Shown here: positions 1-8,764 of the stretch, one piece after another | Position numbering within the stretch: the first letter of the stretch is position 1 | Layout of the letters: each line of letters starts with the position of its first letter | Origin: Paenibacillus zeirhizosphaerae | GTDB lineage: Bacteria > Bacillota > Bacilli > Paenibacillales > Paenibacillaceae | Assembly: GCF_030705605.1 (NCBI RefSeq) | Contig: NZ_JAPCKK010000021.1 | Location: 62,001 to 126,000 of the forward strand | Direction of reading: 5' to 3' | Length of the DNA stretch: 64,000 bases | Notes under the pieces: generated by a model | The model's database searches: none | What the model was told of the DNA's origin: nothing | Seen by the model: only the letters and a program-made list of their open reading frames with translations | Translations under genes and position numbers: made by a program

Positions 1-126
1 GACGAGATGCTGCTGGAATCCTATCACTTGGCAATCGAGCTGGAACTAGAGGACGATTTCATCTCTTTGCTATTGGCGGAAATTTACAGAAGAAATCTGA
101 CCATTACGGATTATGCTCTCCAATAA
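1..126 (+). CDS. sda: Sporulation histidine kinase inhibitor Sda (5' end missing)
   Basis: Frame 1 is open from the left edge and ends with TAA at 124-126, giving the last 41 residues of a small acidic protein (begins DEMLLESYHLAIELELEDDF, ends TDYALQ). The pattern of a DEMLLESY helix, an acidic turn, then a second helix with LLxAEIxRRNL matches the helical hairpin of Sda, which binds the dimerization domain of sporulation kinases and blocks the phosphorelay when replication is perturbed. Family members are only about 45-55 residues, so just a few N-terminal residues and the start codon lie outside the window. A strong hairpin terminator follows about 70 bases downstream, consistent with a single-gene unit. 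Confidence 0.82.
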   Translation, partial: DEMLLESYHLAIELELEDDFISLLLAEIYRRNLTITDYALQ

Positions 127-196
127 GCTGTCTTCATGTTCTGTTGCTTAGGTTGAGGAAGTCCGTTTATGCTGCCAGCCAGATGAACACCTGAAT

Positions 197-247
197 AGAA
201 AGGGCGCTTTATTCCCAGGATGAAAATGGGAGTAAAGCGCCCTTTCT
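197..247. terminator. Bidirectional terminator between sda and the ferredoxin-NADP reductase gene
   Basis: A perfect 15-bp inverted repeat (197-211 with 233-247) encloses a 21-base loop. The arms are A-rich at the outer 5' end and T-rich at the outer 3' end, so the structure can serve the plus-strand sda and the minus-strand reductase gene that ends at 274. Confidence 0.8.
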
Positions 248-273
248 CGTCATAAGCTAGGGTAGCCCTAATT

Positions 274-1275
274 TTAAAGCTTCATATTACTGCTGTGCCC
301 CGGGGATAGCTTGGCATCAGGATCAATGTAGACCTTGGCGTTATTTACCGCCGTAGGCGCTTCGCCAAAGCCGACGGCAATCAGCTTCAGCTTGCCGGGA
401 TAGGTTGTAATATCACCGGCGGCGAACAGCCCGGGGATATTGGTTTCTTGACGGGAATCGACGACAATGGAGTGGTTTTCGATTTCAATCCCCCACTCGG
501 CAATTGGTCCCAGCGAAGAAACAAAGCCGAAATTGACGACAACATCATCTACTTCGAGCGTTTGAGTTTCTTTCGTCTTGACGTGAGCCAGTGTAACCTC
601 AGTAATCCGGTCTTCCCCGTGCAGCTCCGTGATCTCGGTAGGTGTGATGACCTGGACCTTGGAGGCCATGAGGTTTTCCACACTGTGCTCATGCGCACGG
701 AATTTGTCGCGGCGGTGAATCAGCGTCACCTGTTCCGCAATGGGCTCCAGCATGAGCGCCCAGTCCACCGCCGAGTCGCCGCCGCCGCTGATAAGCACTT
801 TTTTACCGGCAAAGCGGTTCAGATCACTGACAAAGTAATGAAGATTGCTCTTCTCAAAGCGGGCCGCTTCCGGCAGCTCAAGCCTGCGAGGCTCAAAGGC
901 GCCTACGCCGGCTGTGATGATGACGGCTTTCGCGTGATATTCCGCGGCATCGGTCGTAACGATAAAGTGCCGTTCTCCCTTCTTCACCACCGAAAGCACC
1001 TTTTCTTCCAAACGAATCGTCGGGTTAAAGTGATTCATCTGCTGCACGAGGTTATTTACAAGCTCCTGTGCGGTCACTTTCGGAAAACCTGCTACATCAT
1101 ATATGTATTTTTCAGGATACAATGCTGCAAGCTGGCCTCCAAGTTGGGGCATACTTTCTATTAAGGTGACGGATGCCTGGCGCATACCGCCGTAGAAAGC
1201 GGCGAATAAGCCCGCAGGTCCACCTCCGATAATAACCAGATCGCTCATGTTAGCACCTGTTGTTTGCTCTGTCAC
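274..1275 (-). CDS. Ferredoxin--NADP(+) reductase, thioredoxin-reductase-like type (YumC family)
   Basis: A 333-residue flavoprotein predicted to pass electrons between NADPH and ferredoxin in the cytoplasm. The FAD-binding GGGPAG lies at residues 17-22, the NADPH-binding GGGDSA at 164-169 with a following HRRDKFR stretch, and the FAD-closing LFAAGDI near residue 285. The redox CxxC of true thioredoxin reductases is absent, which separates this family from TrxB; B. subtilis YumC (about 332 aa) has the same plan. The start is GTG: a GGAGGTG ribosome binding site lies about 9 bases upstream, while the internal ATG ten codons later has no comparable site. It is divergent from the NDH-2 gene, and both are FAD enzymes of electron transfer. 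Confidence 0.9.
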   Translation of the reverse strand: MTEQTTGANMSDLVIIGGGPAGLFAAFYGGMRQASVTLIESMPQLGGQLAALYPEKYIYDVAGFPKVTAQELVNNLVQQMNHFNPTIRLEEKVLSVVKKGERHFIVTTDAAEYHAKAVIITAGVGAFEPRRLELPEAARFEKSNLHYFVSDLNRFAGKKVLISGGGDSAVDWALMLEPIAEQVTLIHRRDKFRAHEHSVENLMASKVQVITPTEITELHGEDRITEVTLAHVKTKETQTLEVDDVVVNFGFVSSLGPIAEWGIEIENHSIVVDSRQETNIPGLFAAGDITTYPGKLKLIAVGFGEAPTAVNNAKVYIDPDAKLSPGHSSNMKL

Positions 1276-1422
1276 TTGTTCAACACCTCCGAAATGTACA
1301 TTGAATCATTCATGTCTCAGGTTAAGCCGCCGAAGTCTGATTCAATTTCTCTATATTATAAACGCGCGGCAGGCTGTTGCATAGTTTAGTGATGTACCAC
1401 GAAACCGGAAGGGGTATCCAAT

Positions 1423-2613
1423 ATGGGCAGTATTCCCAAAATCGTAATTCTCGGTGCTGGCTACGGAGGCATTCTGACCGCCCAGCGCCTGCAGAAAGAG
1501 CTCAAACACAGAGAAGCCGAGGTGACGCTCGTTAACCGTCATGACTACCATTACATTACGACCCACTTGCATATGCCTGCTGCGGGAACGGACTCGATTG
1601 AGCATGCCAGGGTTCCGATTTCCAGACTGGTCGATGAGTCCAAGGTCGCTTTTATCAAATCCACAGTGCAGGCCATCAAGCTGGAGGAAAAGAAGGTTAT
1701 TCTGGATAACGGTTCCCTTGATTATGACTATCTCGTTCTGGGGCTTGGCGGCGAGCCTGAAACCTTCGGTATCCCCGGCATGCTGGAGAATGCGATGACG
1801 ATTCGCAGCATCAATTCCGTGCGGCTGATCCGCGAGCATATTTCCTACCAGCTAGCCATGTACAAAAATGACAACAACCCGGCCAGGCTTACCTTTGTTG
1901 TCGGTGGGGCCGGCTTCACCGGCATTGAATTTGTGGGCGAGCTGGCGGACCGCCTGCCGCAGTTGTGCAGGGAATACGATATTAATCCGCATGACATCAA
2001 AATCATTAATGTGGAGGCAGCCCCGACGGCGCTGCCTGGCTTTGATCCCGAGCTTGTCGAATATGCGATGGACGTCCTGAAGCGCAAGGGAGTTACTTTC
2101 AGGATTGGTGTTCCGATTAAGGAATGTTTGCCCGATGGCGTCGTTATCGGGGAAGGGGAGAAAATCCCGGCAGGCATGGTCGTTTGGACCGGGGGCATCC
2201 GCGGCAATCATTTGATCGAGGCAGCAGGCCTTGAGGTGATGCGCGGACGGATTAAGGCCGATGAATATCTGCGGGCTCCCGGCCATGATCATGTATATGT
2301 GATCGGCGACAATTCCGTGTTTATGAACCCGGAAGGACGTCCTTATCCGCCAACGGCGCAAATTGCGATGCAGCAGGGAGACACCTGTGCGAGAAATATC
2401 GCCGCAGCCATCCGTGGTCAAGAGCCGCAAAAATTTAAATTCAGCAATAAAGGAACGGTCGCCTCCTTGGGCCGGGGCGAGGCGGTCGCCATTGTGGGTA
2501 GAAGAAAGATCAAGGGCTGGCTGGCGGCGCAGCTTAAGAAAATAGTTGACATCCGGTACCTGTTCATCATCGGCGGCATTCCGCTCGTACTGAAAAAGGG
2601 ACGGTTTTTCTGA
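1423..2613 (+). CDS. Type II NADH dehydrogenase (NDH-2), YumB-like
   Basis: A 396-residue single-subunit NAD(P)H:quinone oxidoreductase, expected to bind the cytoplasmic membrane face and reduce menaquinone without pumping protons. Two dinucleotide-binding folds are visible: GAGYGG near residues 10-15 for FAD and VGGAGFTGIEF near 160-170 for NADH, followed by the FAD contact VIGDNS near 290 and PPTAQIAMQQG just after. The C-terminal hydrophobic and basic stretch (YLFIIGGIPLVLKKGRF) is typical of the amphipathic membrane anchor of NDH-2. The ATG is preceded by an AAGGGG site. Several NDH-2 paralogs exist in Bacilli, so YumB versus Ndh or YutJ cannot be settled here. Confidence 0.88.
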   Translation: MGSIPKIVILGAGYGGILTAQRLQKELKHREAEVTLVNRHDYHYITTHLHMPAAGTDSIEHARVPISRLVDESKVAFIKSTVQAIKLEEKKVILDNGSLDYDYLVLGLGGEPETFGIPGMLENAMTIRSINSVRLIREHISYQLAMYKNDNNPARLTFVVGGAGFTGIEFVGELADRLPQLCREYDINPHDIKIINVEAAPTALPGFDPELVEYAMDVLKRKGVTFRIGVPIKECLPDGVVIGEGEKIPAGMVVWTGGIRGNHLIEAAGLEVMRGRIKADEYLRAPGHDHVYVIGDNSVFMNPEGRPYPPTAQIAMQQGDTCARNIAAAIRGQEPQKFKFSNKGTVASLGRGEAVAIVGRRKIKGWLAAQLKKIVDIRYLFIIGGIPLVLKKGRFF

Positions 2614-2635
2614 GTAAAACTAGCTCTTTCAAGCT

Positions 2636-2673
2636 ACAAAGCCGTCCACGGCTGTATCCGTGAACGGCTTTGT
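2636..2673. terminator. Terminator shared by the convergent NDH-2 and hemQ genes
   Basis: A 16-bp inverted repeat with one mismatch (2636-2651 with 2658-2673) and a 6-base loop lies between the two convergent genes. A-rich and T-rich flanks allow it to work in both directions. Confidence 0.75.
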
Positions 2674-2684
2674 ATATATTTTAC

Positions 2685-3452
2685 TTACAGTCTCATCATT
2701 TCCCCAAACAACTCCGCATCGAGCAGGCTGCCGATATAGAATGCGCCGAACTCGCCGAATCGTGCGCTCACTTCGTCAAAGCGCATTTCATATACGAGCT
2801 TCTTGAACTGGAGCGCATCTTCGGAGAACAAGGTGACACCCCATTCCCAATCATCAAAGCCGACCGAGCCTGTAATAATCTGCTTGACCTTGCCGGCATA
2901 GCTGCGTCCGATCAGACCGTGGCTGCGCATCATGCCTCTCCGTTCCTCCATGGACAGCATGTACCAGTTATCGCTTAGATCACGCTTTTTGTTCATCGGA
3001 TAAAAGCAGATGTAACGATTCTTCGGCAGAATCGGCTTCAGGCGCGCAACAATCTGCGGATTCTGCATCGGGTCCTCATCCTTGCCCCCCAGGTAGTTGC
3101 TCAGCTCCACCACACTGACATAGGAATAGGCTTTTGTCGTATATTTGGCAAAGGTCGTTTTGTTGAATTCTGTTTCAAGCTTGTTCAAATCCTCAAGCGT
3201 CTCGCGCAGGTGCATCATCACGAAATCGGCCTTCTGTCCAATGATGGCATAAGCGGTTGAGCTGCCGCTTCCCGCTGCTTCGATATTGGACCATTCCTTT
3301 ACAAAGTCATTCAGCTCGTCCAATGCGCCGGCGCGTTCTTCGTCATCAGCCGCTTTCCAGGCTGTCCAGTTGATGGACCGGAAATCATGGAGCGCATACC
3401 AGCCTTCTAATGTGGCTGCCGCTTCATTTGTAGTTGATGCGGGTTGATTCAT
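2685..3452 (-). CDS. hemQ: Coproheme decarboxylase HemQ (chlorite-dismutase family)
   Basis: A 255-residue enzyme of the coproporphyrin-dependent heme pathway of Gram-positive bacteria: it decarboxylates coproheme III twice to heme b using peroxide. The sequence aligns from memory along its length with B. subtilis YwfI, including the N-terminal [11 protein letters not shown], the [13 protein letters not shown] segment, the tyrosine-rich YICFYPM (Y151 corresponds to the catalytic tyrosine) and RSHGLIGR with the proximal heme ligand H178. Tryptophan and glutamate near [11 protein letters not shown] are also conserved. The ATG start has an AGGAGTG site 7 bases upstream. It stands alone, convergent to NDH-2 and divergent from dnaB; the neighbourhood is respiratory rather than a hem operon. 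Confidence 0.95.
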   Translation of the reverse strand: MNQPASTTNEAAATLEGWYALHDFRSINWTAWKAADDEERAGALDELNDFVKEWSNIEAAGSGSSTAYAIIGQKADFVMMHLRETLEDLNKLETEFNKTTFAKYTTKAYSYVSVVELSNYLGGKDEDPMQNPQIVARLKPILPKNRYICFYPMNKKRDLSDNWYMLSMEERRGMMRSHGLIGRSYAGKVKQIITGSVGFDDWEWGVTLFSEDALQFKKLVYEMRFDEVSARFGEFGAFYIGSLLDAELFGEMMRL

Positions 3453-3659
3453 TCACGTTCACTCCTGTTCTTGGCAAGTTTCACCCCTCCCATTCTATCC
3501 CATTTGAAAGCGGCCGGGCAAATGAAGGAATAATGAACAATGCGTCACCCGGAATCTCCAAAAAAGCCGAATTCGTGAAATTTGGCGAATGTGGGCGAAT
3601 ACGGCAGGCAAAATACCGCACTTTTACCTTTATTTCCGCATCTAAGAGAGACGCAAGTA

Positions 3660-3668
3660 TGATAGAAT
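3660..3668 (+). promoter_or_regulatory. Possible extended -10 promoter for dnaB-dnaI
   Basis: A TGATAGAAT extended -10 element lies about 50 bases before the dnaB start codon. No good -35 hexamer is seen at 17 bases, which extended -10 promoters tolerate. This is inference from sequence pattern only. Confidence 0.35.
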
Positions 3669-3715
3669 AGTAAAACATCTTGGAGAACGTGATGTCAGGA
3701 AAGGAAGATTAAACA

Positions 3716-5218
3716 ATGCGCATGAAGAACCTGCTGCATTTCACCGAAAACCACCGTTACTGCGTATACCGGGAGTTTGGCCTCAGCACGATGGATGAGG
3801 TAATGCTCGGCCAGGTATATCAGCCATTAGTAGGCGCATTTGCTATCAGTCTGTATCGGCTGCTGTTCCAGCAGGTTCCCGCGGGCCGGATTGGGTATTC
3901 GCCGCCGGAGCAGCAGCGCGGCCTGTTTCTGACGCTGGGTCTGGAGCCGAGCGAGAAAGGGCGCAAACTTCTGATCGAGCAGACCTCCAGGCTGGAGGCG
4001 GTCGGTCTTCTGCAGACCTCACGCCTGTACGTGCCTGAAGCGGATGATTATATGTATGAATATGAGCTGCAGCCGCCGCTTTCGCCACCGGAATTTTTCC
4101 GCACCCAGCATCTTACACTGCTGCTGCGCGACAAAATTGGCAAGTTCGCGGTGCTGTCCCTGCGTTCTTCCCTTTGGAGCGAGGAGACGGTGGAGTGGGC
4201 GAACATGACCCGCAGCAAGGAGAACATTTCTATTCCCTTTTACGAGCTGTTTGAGCTCAATACCCATGTCATCGATTATGAGCTTGAGCAGGCTCTATCC
4301 GAAGTGTCCGTATCACGTCAAAAGGGGACAGTTCCTCTGGAAGAGGAGGACAGCATCAACTATGCGGATATTATCCTCCGGTTTCCGCGGGAGTCCATTA
4401 ACCGCAAGCATGTGGAGCGGCTGCGTTTCGATCACGAGCAGTTTGGGGAAGTGAAGTATGTCGCCCGCAAATACTCCCTGACGGCCCAGGACATCAGCCG
4501 CTTGTTGGATGAGGACGGAATTTTTAACGAGCAGGGTGAGCTGCTGCTGGACGAACTGCAGTACAAGGCCAGTCTGCAATTCAGACAGGATTTGAAAAGG
4601 CAGGAAGAGCAGCGGGTCAAGGCGGCTAAGGTGGTGGCCCTCCGGCAGGAGTTTAATCCTGTGCTGGACGAGCTGCCTGACGAGCAGCCGGTCGAAATGG
4701 AATTTTATGTGGAGGTGCCTCCGCAGTTTGTCGATAAATGCGATATCCACCAGTATAATATGATGCTTCGCAATGAGCCGTATAACCGGCTCCTGCAAAC
4801 CTTTTTCCCAGGCACGGTTCCAGGTAATCTGCTGGATATATTTGAGAAGCTTGATTTAAGCTATAAGCTGCCCGGCGAGGTCATTAACGTGCTGATCCAT
4901 TATCTGGTTTCCCTGCTTACAACGGGCAATGAGCAGCGGATCAACCGCAATTTTGTGGAGGCTATTGCCTCCAATATGCTGCTGAAGCAGGTCAATACCT
5001 ATGAGAAGGCTGTTGAGTATATACGTGACCAGGCGAAGGTAAAAGGCAAGCAGGCCGCCGGTGCTCCGCGCACGCGTGCATCATATAAGGGTACCTCGGG
5101 CAAGCCCGCGATCCCGGTCATTCAGAATCAGTCCGGAGGAGATCCGGTGTCGGAAGAGGAATTGGAGGAAGCGCTCCGCATGGCGGAACAGATGCAGGCT
5201 GGACGAAAAAACAGTTAA
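3716..5218 (+). CDS. dnaB: Replication initiation and helicase loading protein DnaB
   Basis: A 500-residue protein, close to the 472 residues of B. subtilis DnaB. In Firmicutes it acts after DnaA and DnaD at oriC and at stalled forks, helping DnaI load the replicative helicase DnaC, and it associates with the membrane. The N-terminal part (YCVYREFGLSTMDEVMLGQVYQ) fits the winged-helix DDBH1 domain; residues about 345-440 (YNRLLQTFFPGTVPGN, YKLPGEVINVLIHYL, NFVEAIASNML) match the helical DDBH2 domain that binds DNA. The tail is basic and flexible. A purine-rich AGGAAAGGAAG site precedes ATG 3716 (a second ATG two codons on is possible). It is followed after 30 bases by dnaI, the conserved Firmicute order. 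Confidence 0.92.
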   Translation: MRMKNLLHFTENHRYCVYREFGLSTMDEVMLGQVYQPLVGAFAISLYRLLFQQVPAGRIGYSPPEQQRGLFLTLGLEPSEKGRKLLIEQTSRLEAVGLLQTSRLYVPEADDYMYEYELQPPLSPPEFFRTQHLTLLLRDKIGKFAVLSLRSSLWSEETVEWANMTRSKENISIPFYELFELNTHVIDYELEQALSEVSVSRQKGTVPLEEEDSINYADIILRFPRESINRKHVERLRFDHEQFGEVKYVARKYSLTAQDISRLLDEDGIFNEQGELLLDELQYKASLQFRQDLKRQEEQRVKAAKVVALRQEFNPVLDELPDEQPVEMEFYVEVPPQFVDKCDIHQYNMMLRNEPYNRLLQTFFPGTVPGNLLDIFEKLDLSYKLPGEVINVLIHYLVSLLTTGNEQRINRNFVEAIASNMLLKQVNTYEKAVEYIRDQAKVKGKQAAGAPRTRASYKGTSGKPAIPVIQNQSGGDPVSEEELEEALRMAEQMQAGRKNS

Positions 5219-5248
5219 TAATGGAAAGTCAGAAAGGAAGATCAAGTC

Positions 5249-6199
5249 ATGGAATCGATGGGAGACTTGCTGCAGCAGTTGCAAAGCCCCTCCTTCCGCC
5301 AGCGCTCCCGCAGCATTGCCGAGCAGGTGATGAACGATCCGCTGGTGCGGGAATTTCATTCCGAGCACCCGGATTTGCAGGAGGAGCAGCTACGTCTGAA
5401 TATGAGCCGTCTGTACCAATATGCGCGGGACCGCCGCAACTGCAGCCAATGTCCGGGGCTGGAGCGCTGCCCGAATGATTTTCAGGGGCATTACTGCAAC
5501 CTTACGGTGGAGCAGATCAACGGACAGCCGCAGATTGTGGATTCACGGACCCCGTGCGGCCTCCAGCTTGCTTATGAACATGAGCAGCAGGTGAGGCAAC
5601 GGATTCGCAGCTTTTACGTCGATGAGAGGGCGCTTCGTGAAGGTTATGATGCGGTGGAGATTGCCCGCAAGGATATGCAGCGGGTCTCAGCGGTGAATCG
5701 GATCTTTCGGTATATCACGGATACGAAGGAGCATGGACTTCAAACTCAGGGGCTGTATCTTGAAGGTTCGTTTGGCACCGGAAAGACGTTTCTGATGGGG
5801 TACATGCTGCATGAACTGGCGGCGGCCGGGTATAATGGAGTTATCGTCTATATGCCGGATTTTGTCGAAGATTTGAAATCGATGATCCAGGAAGGGCAGA
5901 AGCTGAAGGAAACGACGGATCTGCTCAAAAATTGCGACCTGCTGGTCTTTGACGACATCGGAGCGGAGAATTTGAGTCCATGGGTGAGGGACCATGTCCT
6001 GGGTTCTATTCTGAATTACCGCATGAACCGCAAGCCAACTTTTTATACCTCCAATTACTCCCTTCAGGATCTTGAGCGGCATTTAAGCTTTACAAGCCGG
6101 GATGGAGAGGAGCTGTACAAAGGGCAGCGCCTGATGGACCGAATTCGTCCGTTCGTGGATGTGGTCACCGTAAAAGGCAAAAATCAGCGTGGTTCGTAA
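5249..6199 (+). CDS. dnaI: Primosomal helicase loader DnaI
   Basis: A 316-residue AAA+ ATPase that binds the replicative helicase and opens or assembles its ring on DNA. The N-terminal domain carries a zinc-type cysteine cluster (C65, C68, C74, C83, with C103 nearby) that contacts the helicase in the known family. The C-terminal ATPase domain shows Walker A GSFGTGKT at 173-180 and Walker B LLVFDDIG at 231-238, then a sensor-like FYTSNYS segment. The ATG has an AGAAAGGAAG site, and the gene lies 30 bases after dnaB, so the two are almost certainly cotranscribed. B. subtilis DnaI is about 311 residues, so this is full length. Confidence 0.94.
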   Translation: MESMGDLLQQLQSPSFRQRSRSIAEQVMNDPLVREFHSEHPDLQEEQLRLNMSRLYQYARDRRNCSQCPGLERCPNDFQGHYCNLTVEQINGQPQIVDSRTPCGLQLAYEHEQQVRQRIRSFYVDERALREGYDAVEIARKDMQRVSAVNRIFRYITDTKEHGLQTQGLYLEGSFGTGKTFLMGYMLHELAAAGYNGVIVYMPDFVEDLKSMIQEGQKLKETTDLLKNCDLLVFDDIGAENLSPWVRDHVLGSILNYRMNRKPTFYTSNYSLQDLERHLSFTSRDGEELYKGQRLMDRIRPFVDVVTVKGKNQRGS

Positions 6200-6236
6200 T
6201 GATTTGAGATATCTTACTATTGAATTAATTGTGTGC

Positions 6237-6242
6237 TATAAT
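6237..6242 (+). promoter_or_regulatory. Probable sigma-A -10 element of trxA
   Basis: A perfect TATAAT lies about 65 bases upstream of the trxA start in the dnaI-trxA gap. The hexamer 17 bases upstream (TTACTA, 6214-6219) is a weak -35. It gives trxA its own promoter. Confidence 0.5.
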
Positions 6243-6307
6243 GTAGGGAGTGTCCTTTCAGACACGGCTTATTTATTAAATAAGATTTCCTAGAAGGAGG
6301 AATTTCA

Positions 6308-6625
6308 ATGGCTATTGTGAATGTGTCCGATCAGTCTTTCAATACAGAAGTTGAAGGTGAAGGAACGGTTCTTGTTGATTTTTGGGCTCCATGGTGCGGT
6401 CCTTGCAAAATGATTGCTCCGATTCTGGAGGAACTGTCCGCAGAAGTTGGTGACAACGTAAAGATCGCGAAAGTGAACGTGGACGAAAATCCGGAGTCCG
6501 CTTCCCGTTTCGGCGTTATGAGTATTCCGACTCTGATCTTTTTCAAAGACGGCCAGCCCGTCGATAAAGTTATTGGTCTGAATTCCAAAGAAGCGCTGAA
6601 AAATATGATTAGCAAGCATCAGTAA
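6308..6625 (+). CDS. trxA: Thioredoxin TrxA
   Basis: A 105-residue cytoplasmic thioredoxin that reduces protein disulfides, for example in ribonucleotide reductase and peroxiredoxins, and is recycled by thioredoxin reductase. The active site WCGPC is at residues 29-33, the buried aspartate is D24, and the cis-proline loop SIPT is near residue 75. Length and motifs are those of the canonical single-domain protein. A perfect AGAAGGAGG site precedes the ATG. It is bounded by its own -10 element upstream and a terminator downstream, so it is probably expressed as a single gene next to the repair gene uvrC, a neighbourhood also seen in other Bacilli. Confidence 0.96.
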   Translation: MAIVNVSDQSFNTEVEGEGTVLVDFWAPWCGPCKMIAPILEELSAEVGDNVKIAKVNVDENPESASRFGVMSIPTLIFFKDGQPVDKVIGLNSKEALKNMISKHQ

Positions 6626-6682
6626 CAGCACCCGGAATCCGGGGTCAGCAAGTGACCTCTGGCGCACCAGGGCCTGCTGAAT

Positions 6683-6714
6683 GCCTCCGGTTGTTATAAC
6701 CGGGGGCGTTTTTT
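6683..6714 (+). terminator. Rho-independent terminator after trxA
   Basis: A 10-bp stem (6683-6692 with 6698-6707, one G-T pair) with a 5-base loop is followed directly by a run of T. It separates trxA from uvrC. Confidence 0.85.
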
Positions 6715-6772
6715 CGTATTATACTCAAATGAAATGAAGAATAGTCCATCATGGGAGGAGAGACCCGGCGAA

Positions 6773-8764
6773 ATGGAACCCTATGCGGAAGCCCTGCGGG
6801 AGCAGGAGAAGGCGTTGGAGAACATCAACAATAAACTGGCGCTGCTTCCGGACTCATCGGGCTGTTATCTGATGAAGAACCGGGAAGGCACCATCATCTA
6901 TGTCGGTAAGGCCAAGATATTGAAAAACCGGGTGCGATCCTATTTCCGCGGCAGTCATAACGGAAAGACGCAGCGTCTGGTTTCGGAAATCCGTGATTTT
7001 GAATACATTGTCACTGCAAGCAACATGGAAGCTCTCATTCTTGAATGCAATCTGATCAAGAAATACCAGCCGCGTTACAACGTGCTGCTCAAGGATGACA
7101 AAACGTTTCCTTACCTCAAAATTACGAATGAACCGCATCCGCGTCTTGAGGTTACACGGCGAGTGCTTAAAGATAAAGCGAAGTATTTCGGACCTTATCC
7201 TAATGCTTATGCGGCCCATCAGACCAAGAAGCTGCTGGACCGGATGTACCCGCTGCGCAAATGCGGGGCCATGCCCAAAGAAGTCTGCCTGTACTATCAC
7301 ATGAATCAATGCCTGGGGCCATGTGTGTACGAGGTTAGCCAGGAGACATACCAGCAGATCGGCCAGGAAATCAGCTCCTTCCTCAGTGGGGGACATGAGG
7401 AAATTAAGAAGGATTTACAGCGTAAAATGCAGGAAGCGGCGGAGGAGCTATATTTTGAGCGTGCGAAGGAGCTGCGCGACCAGATTATCAGCATCGAGGC
7501 GATGATGGAGAAGCAGAAAATTACGACGGCGGATACGAGGGACCGTGACGTATTCGGCTTTGCCGTAGACAAAGGCTGGATGTGTGTGCAGATCCTGTAC
7601 GTCCGCAAGGGTAAAATGATAGAACGACATATGTCGACATTCCCGTTCTACGGTGAACCTTACAATGACTTTATTTCTTACGTGACCCAATACTACAGCG
7701 ACAATCCGGCGCTGCCGCAGGAAATATTGCTGCCGGATGCGCCGTTCGCGGAGGAAATGGCCTCCCGGGAACGGCGGGAAGCAGTGGAATCGGACCTGCC
7801 GCGGGCTGACCAGGTAGCGGAGTCGGCTGCTTCCTATACGATCGGTGAGGGCACATTACAGCAGGCTGAGGAAGACTCACAGCTTTTGGCAGGAGGCGGT
7901 CTGGAGGAACCTCACACGGCGGCGGCCGCGCTGCAGCAGTGGCTTGACGTCAAGGTGCTGATCCCGCAGCGCGGGCTGAAGCGCCAGATGATCAGCATGG
8001 CGACCGAGAATGCCCGGGTCGCATTGGATGAGAAGTTCCGTCTGATCGCAAGGGATGAGGAAAGAACGTCCAAGGCGGCGGATAATCTGGGGCGCGCGAT
8101 CGGTCTTGAAAGCCTGCATCGTGTGGAGGCATTCGATAACTCCAATATACAGGGCGCCAATCCGGTATCCGCAATGGTGGTGTTCATCGATGGCAAGCCA
8201 GCCAAGAAGGAATACCGCAAGTACAAGATCCGCTCTGTGCAAGGGCCGGACGACTATGAAACGATGCGTGAGGTCGTACGACGCCGCTACGAGCGGGTGC
8301 TGAAGGAAAACCTGGAGATGCCTGATCTGATTGTGGTGGATGGCGGACGCGGTCAGATTTCGGCTGCGGTGGATGTCCTGCACCATGAGTTGGGTCTGTT
8401 CATCCCGGTATGCGGCCTGGTCAAGGATGCCAAGCACAAGACGTCCCAGCTACTGGTCGGCGATCCGCCGGAGACGGTGGCGCTTCCGCGCAACAGCGAG
8501 GAATTTTACCTGCTCCAGCGTATCCAGGAGGAGGTTCACCGCTTTGCCATTACCTTTCACAGGGAACAGCGTGGCAAGTCCATGGTGACCTCGAGACTGG
8601 ACTCGATTCCGGGTATCGGGGAAAAGCGGCGCAAAATGCTGCTCAAGCATTTCGGGTCCATAAAAAAAATAAAAGAGGCCAGCATTGAAGATTTCCGGCC
8701 TCTTTCGATCGGCGATAAGCTCGCCAGACAAATTATAGCTGCCCTTCAGGATGAGGAGTCGTAA
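6773..8764 (+). CDS. uvrC: Excinuclease ABC subunit C UvrC
   Basis: A 663-residue nuclease that makes both incisions around bulky DNA lesions after UvrA-UvrB recognition. The N-terminal GIY-YIG nuclease is clear (PGCY-type SGCYLM, then IIYVGKAK and the VRSYF stretch), followed by a cysteine-containing KCG...[13 protein letters not shown] region, a UvrB-binding UVR motif with [16 protein letters not shown], the RNase H-like nuclease core ([21 protein letters not shown]) and a C-terminal helix-hairpin-helix pair ([20 protein letters not shown]). ATG 6773 has a GGGAGGAGAG site; an in-frame ATG at 6734 has none. An acidic, low-conservation segment of about 55 residues before the RNase H-like core is longer than in B. 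subtilis. The 3' end overlaps the convergent CPBP gene by 32 bases. Confidence 0.95.
   Translation: MEPYAEALREQEKALENINNKLALLPDSSGCYLMKNREGTIIYVGKAKILKNRVRSYFRGSHNGKTQRLVSEIRDFEYIVTASNMEALILECNLIKKYQPRYNVLLKDDKTFPYLKITNEPHPRLEVTRRVLKDKAKYFGPYPNAYAAHQTKKLLDRMYPLRKCGAMPKEVCLYYHMNQCLGPCVYEVSQETYQQIGQEISSFLSGGHEEIKKDLQRKMQEAAEELYFERAKELRDQIISIEAMMEKQKITTADTRDRDVFGFAVDKGWMCVQILYVRKGKMIERHMSTFPFYGEPYNDFISYVTQYYSDNPALPQEILLPDAPFAEEMASRERREAVESDLPRADQVAESAASYTIGEGTLQQAEEDSQLLAGGGLEEPHTAAAALQQWLDVKVLIPQRGLKRQMISMATENARVALDEKFRLIARDEERTSKAADNLGRAIGLESLHRVEAFDNSNIQGANPVSAMVVFIDGKPAKKEYRKYKIRSVQGPDDYETMREVVRRRYERVLKENLEMPDLIVVDGGRGQISAAVDVLHHELGLFIPVCGLVKDAKHKTSQLLVGDPPETVALPRNSEEFYLLQRIQEEVHRFAITFHREQRGKSMVTSRLDSIPGIGEKRRKMLLKHFGSIKKIKEASIEDFRPLSIGDKLARQIIAALQDEES

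Noticed and set aside
448..1164. Plus-strand frame opposite the ferredoxin-NADP reductase gene
   Set aside because: Shadow of a well-supported gene; no ribosome binding site, no recognisable domain.
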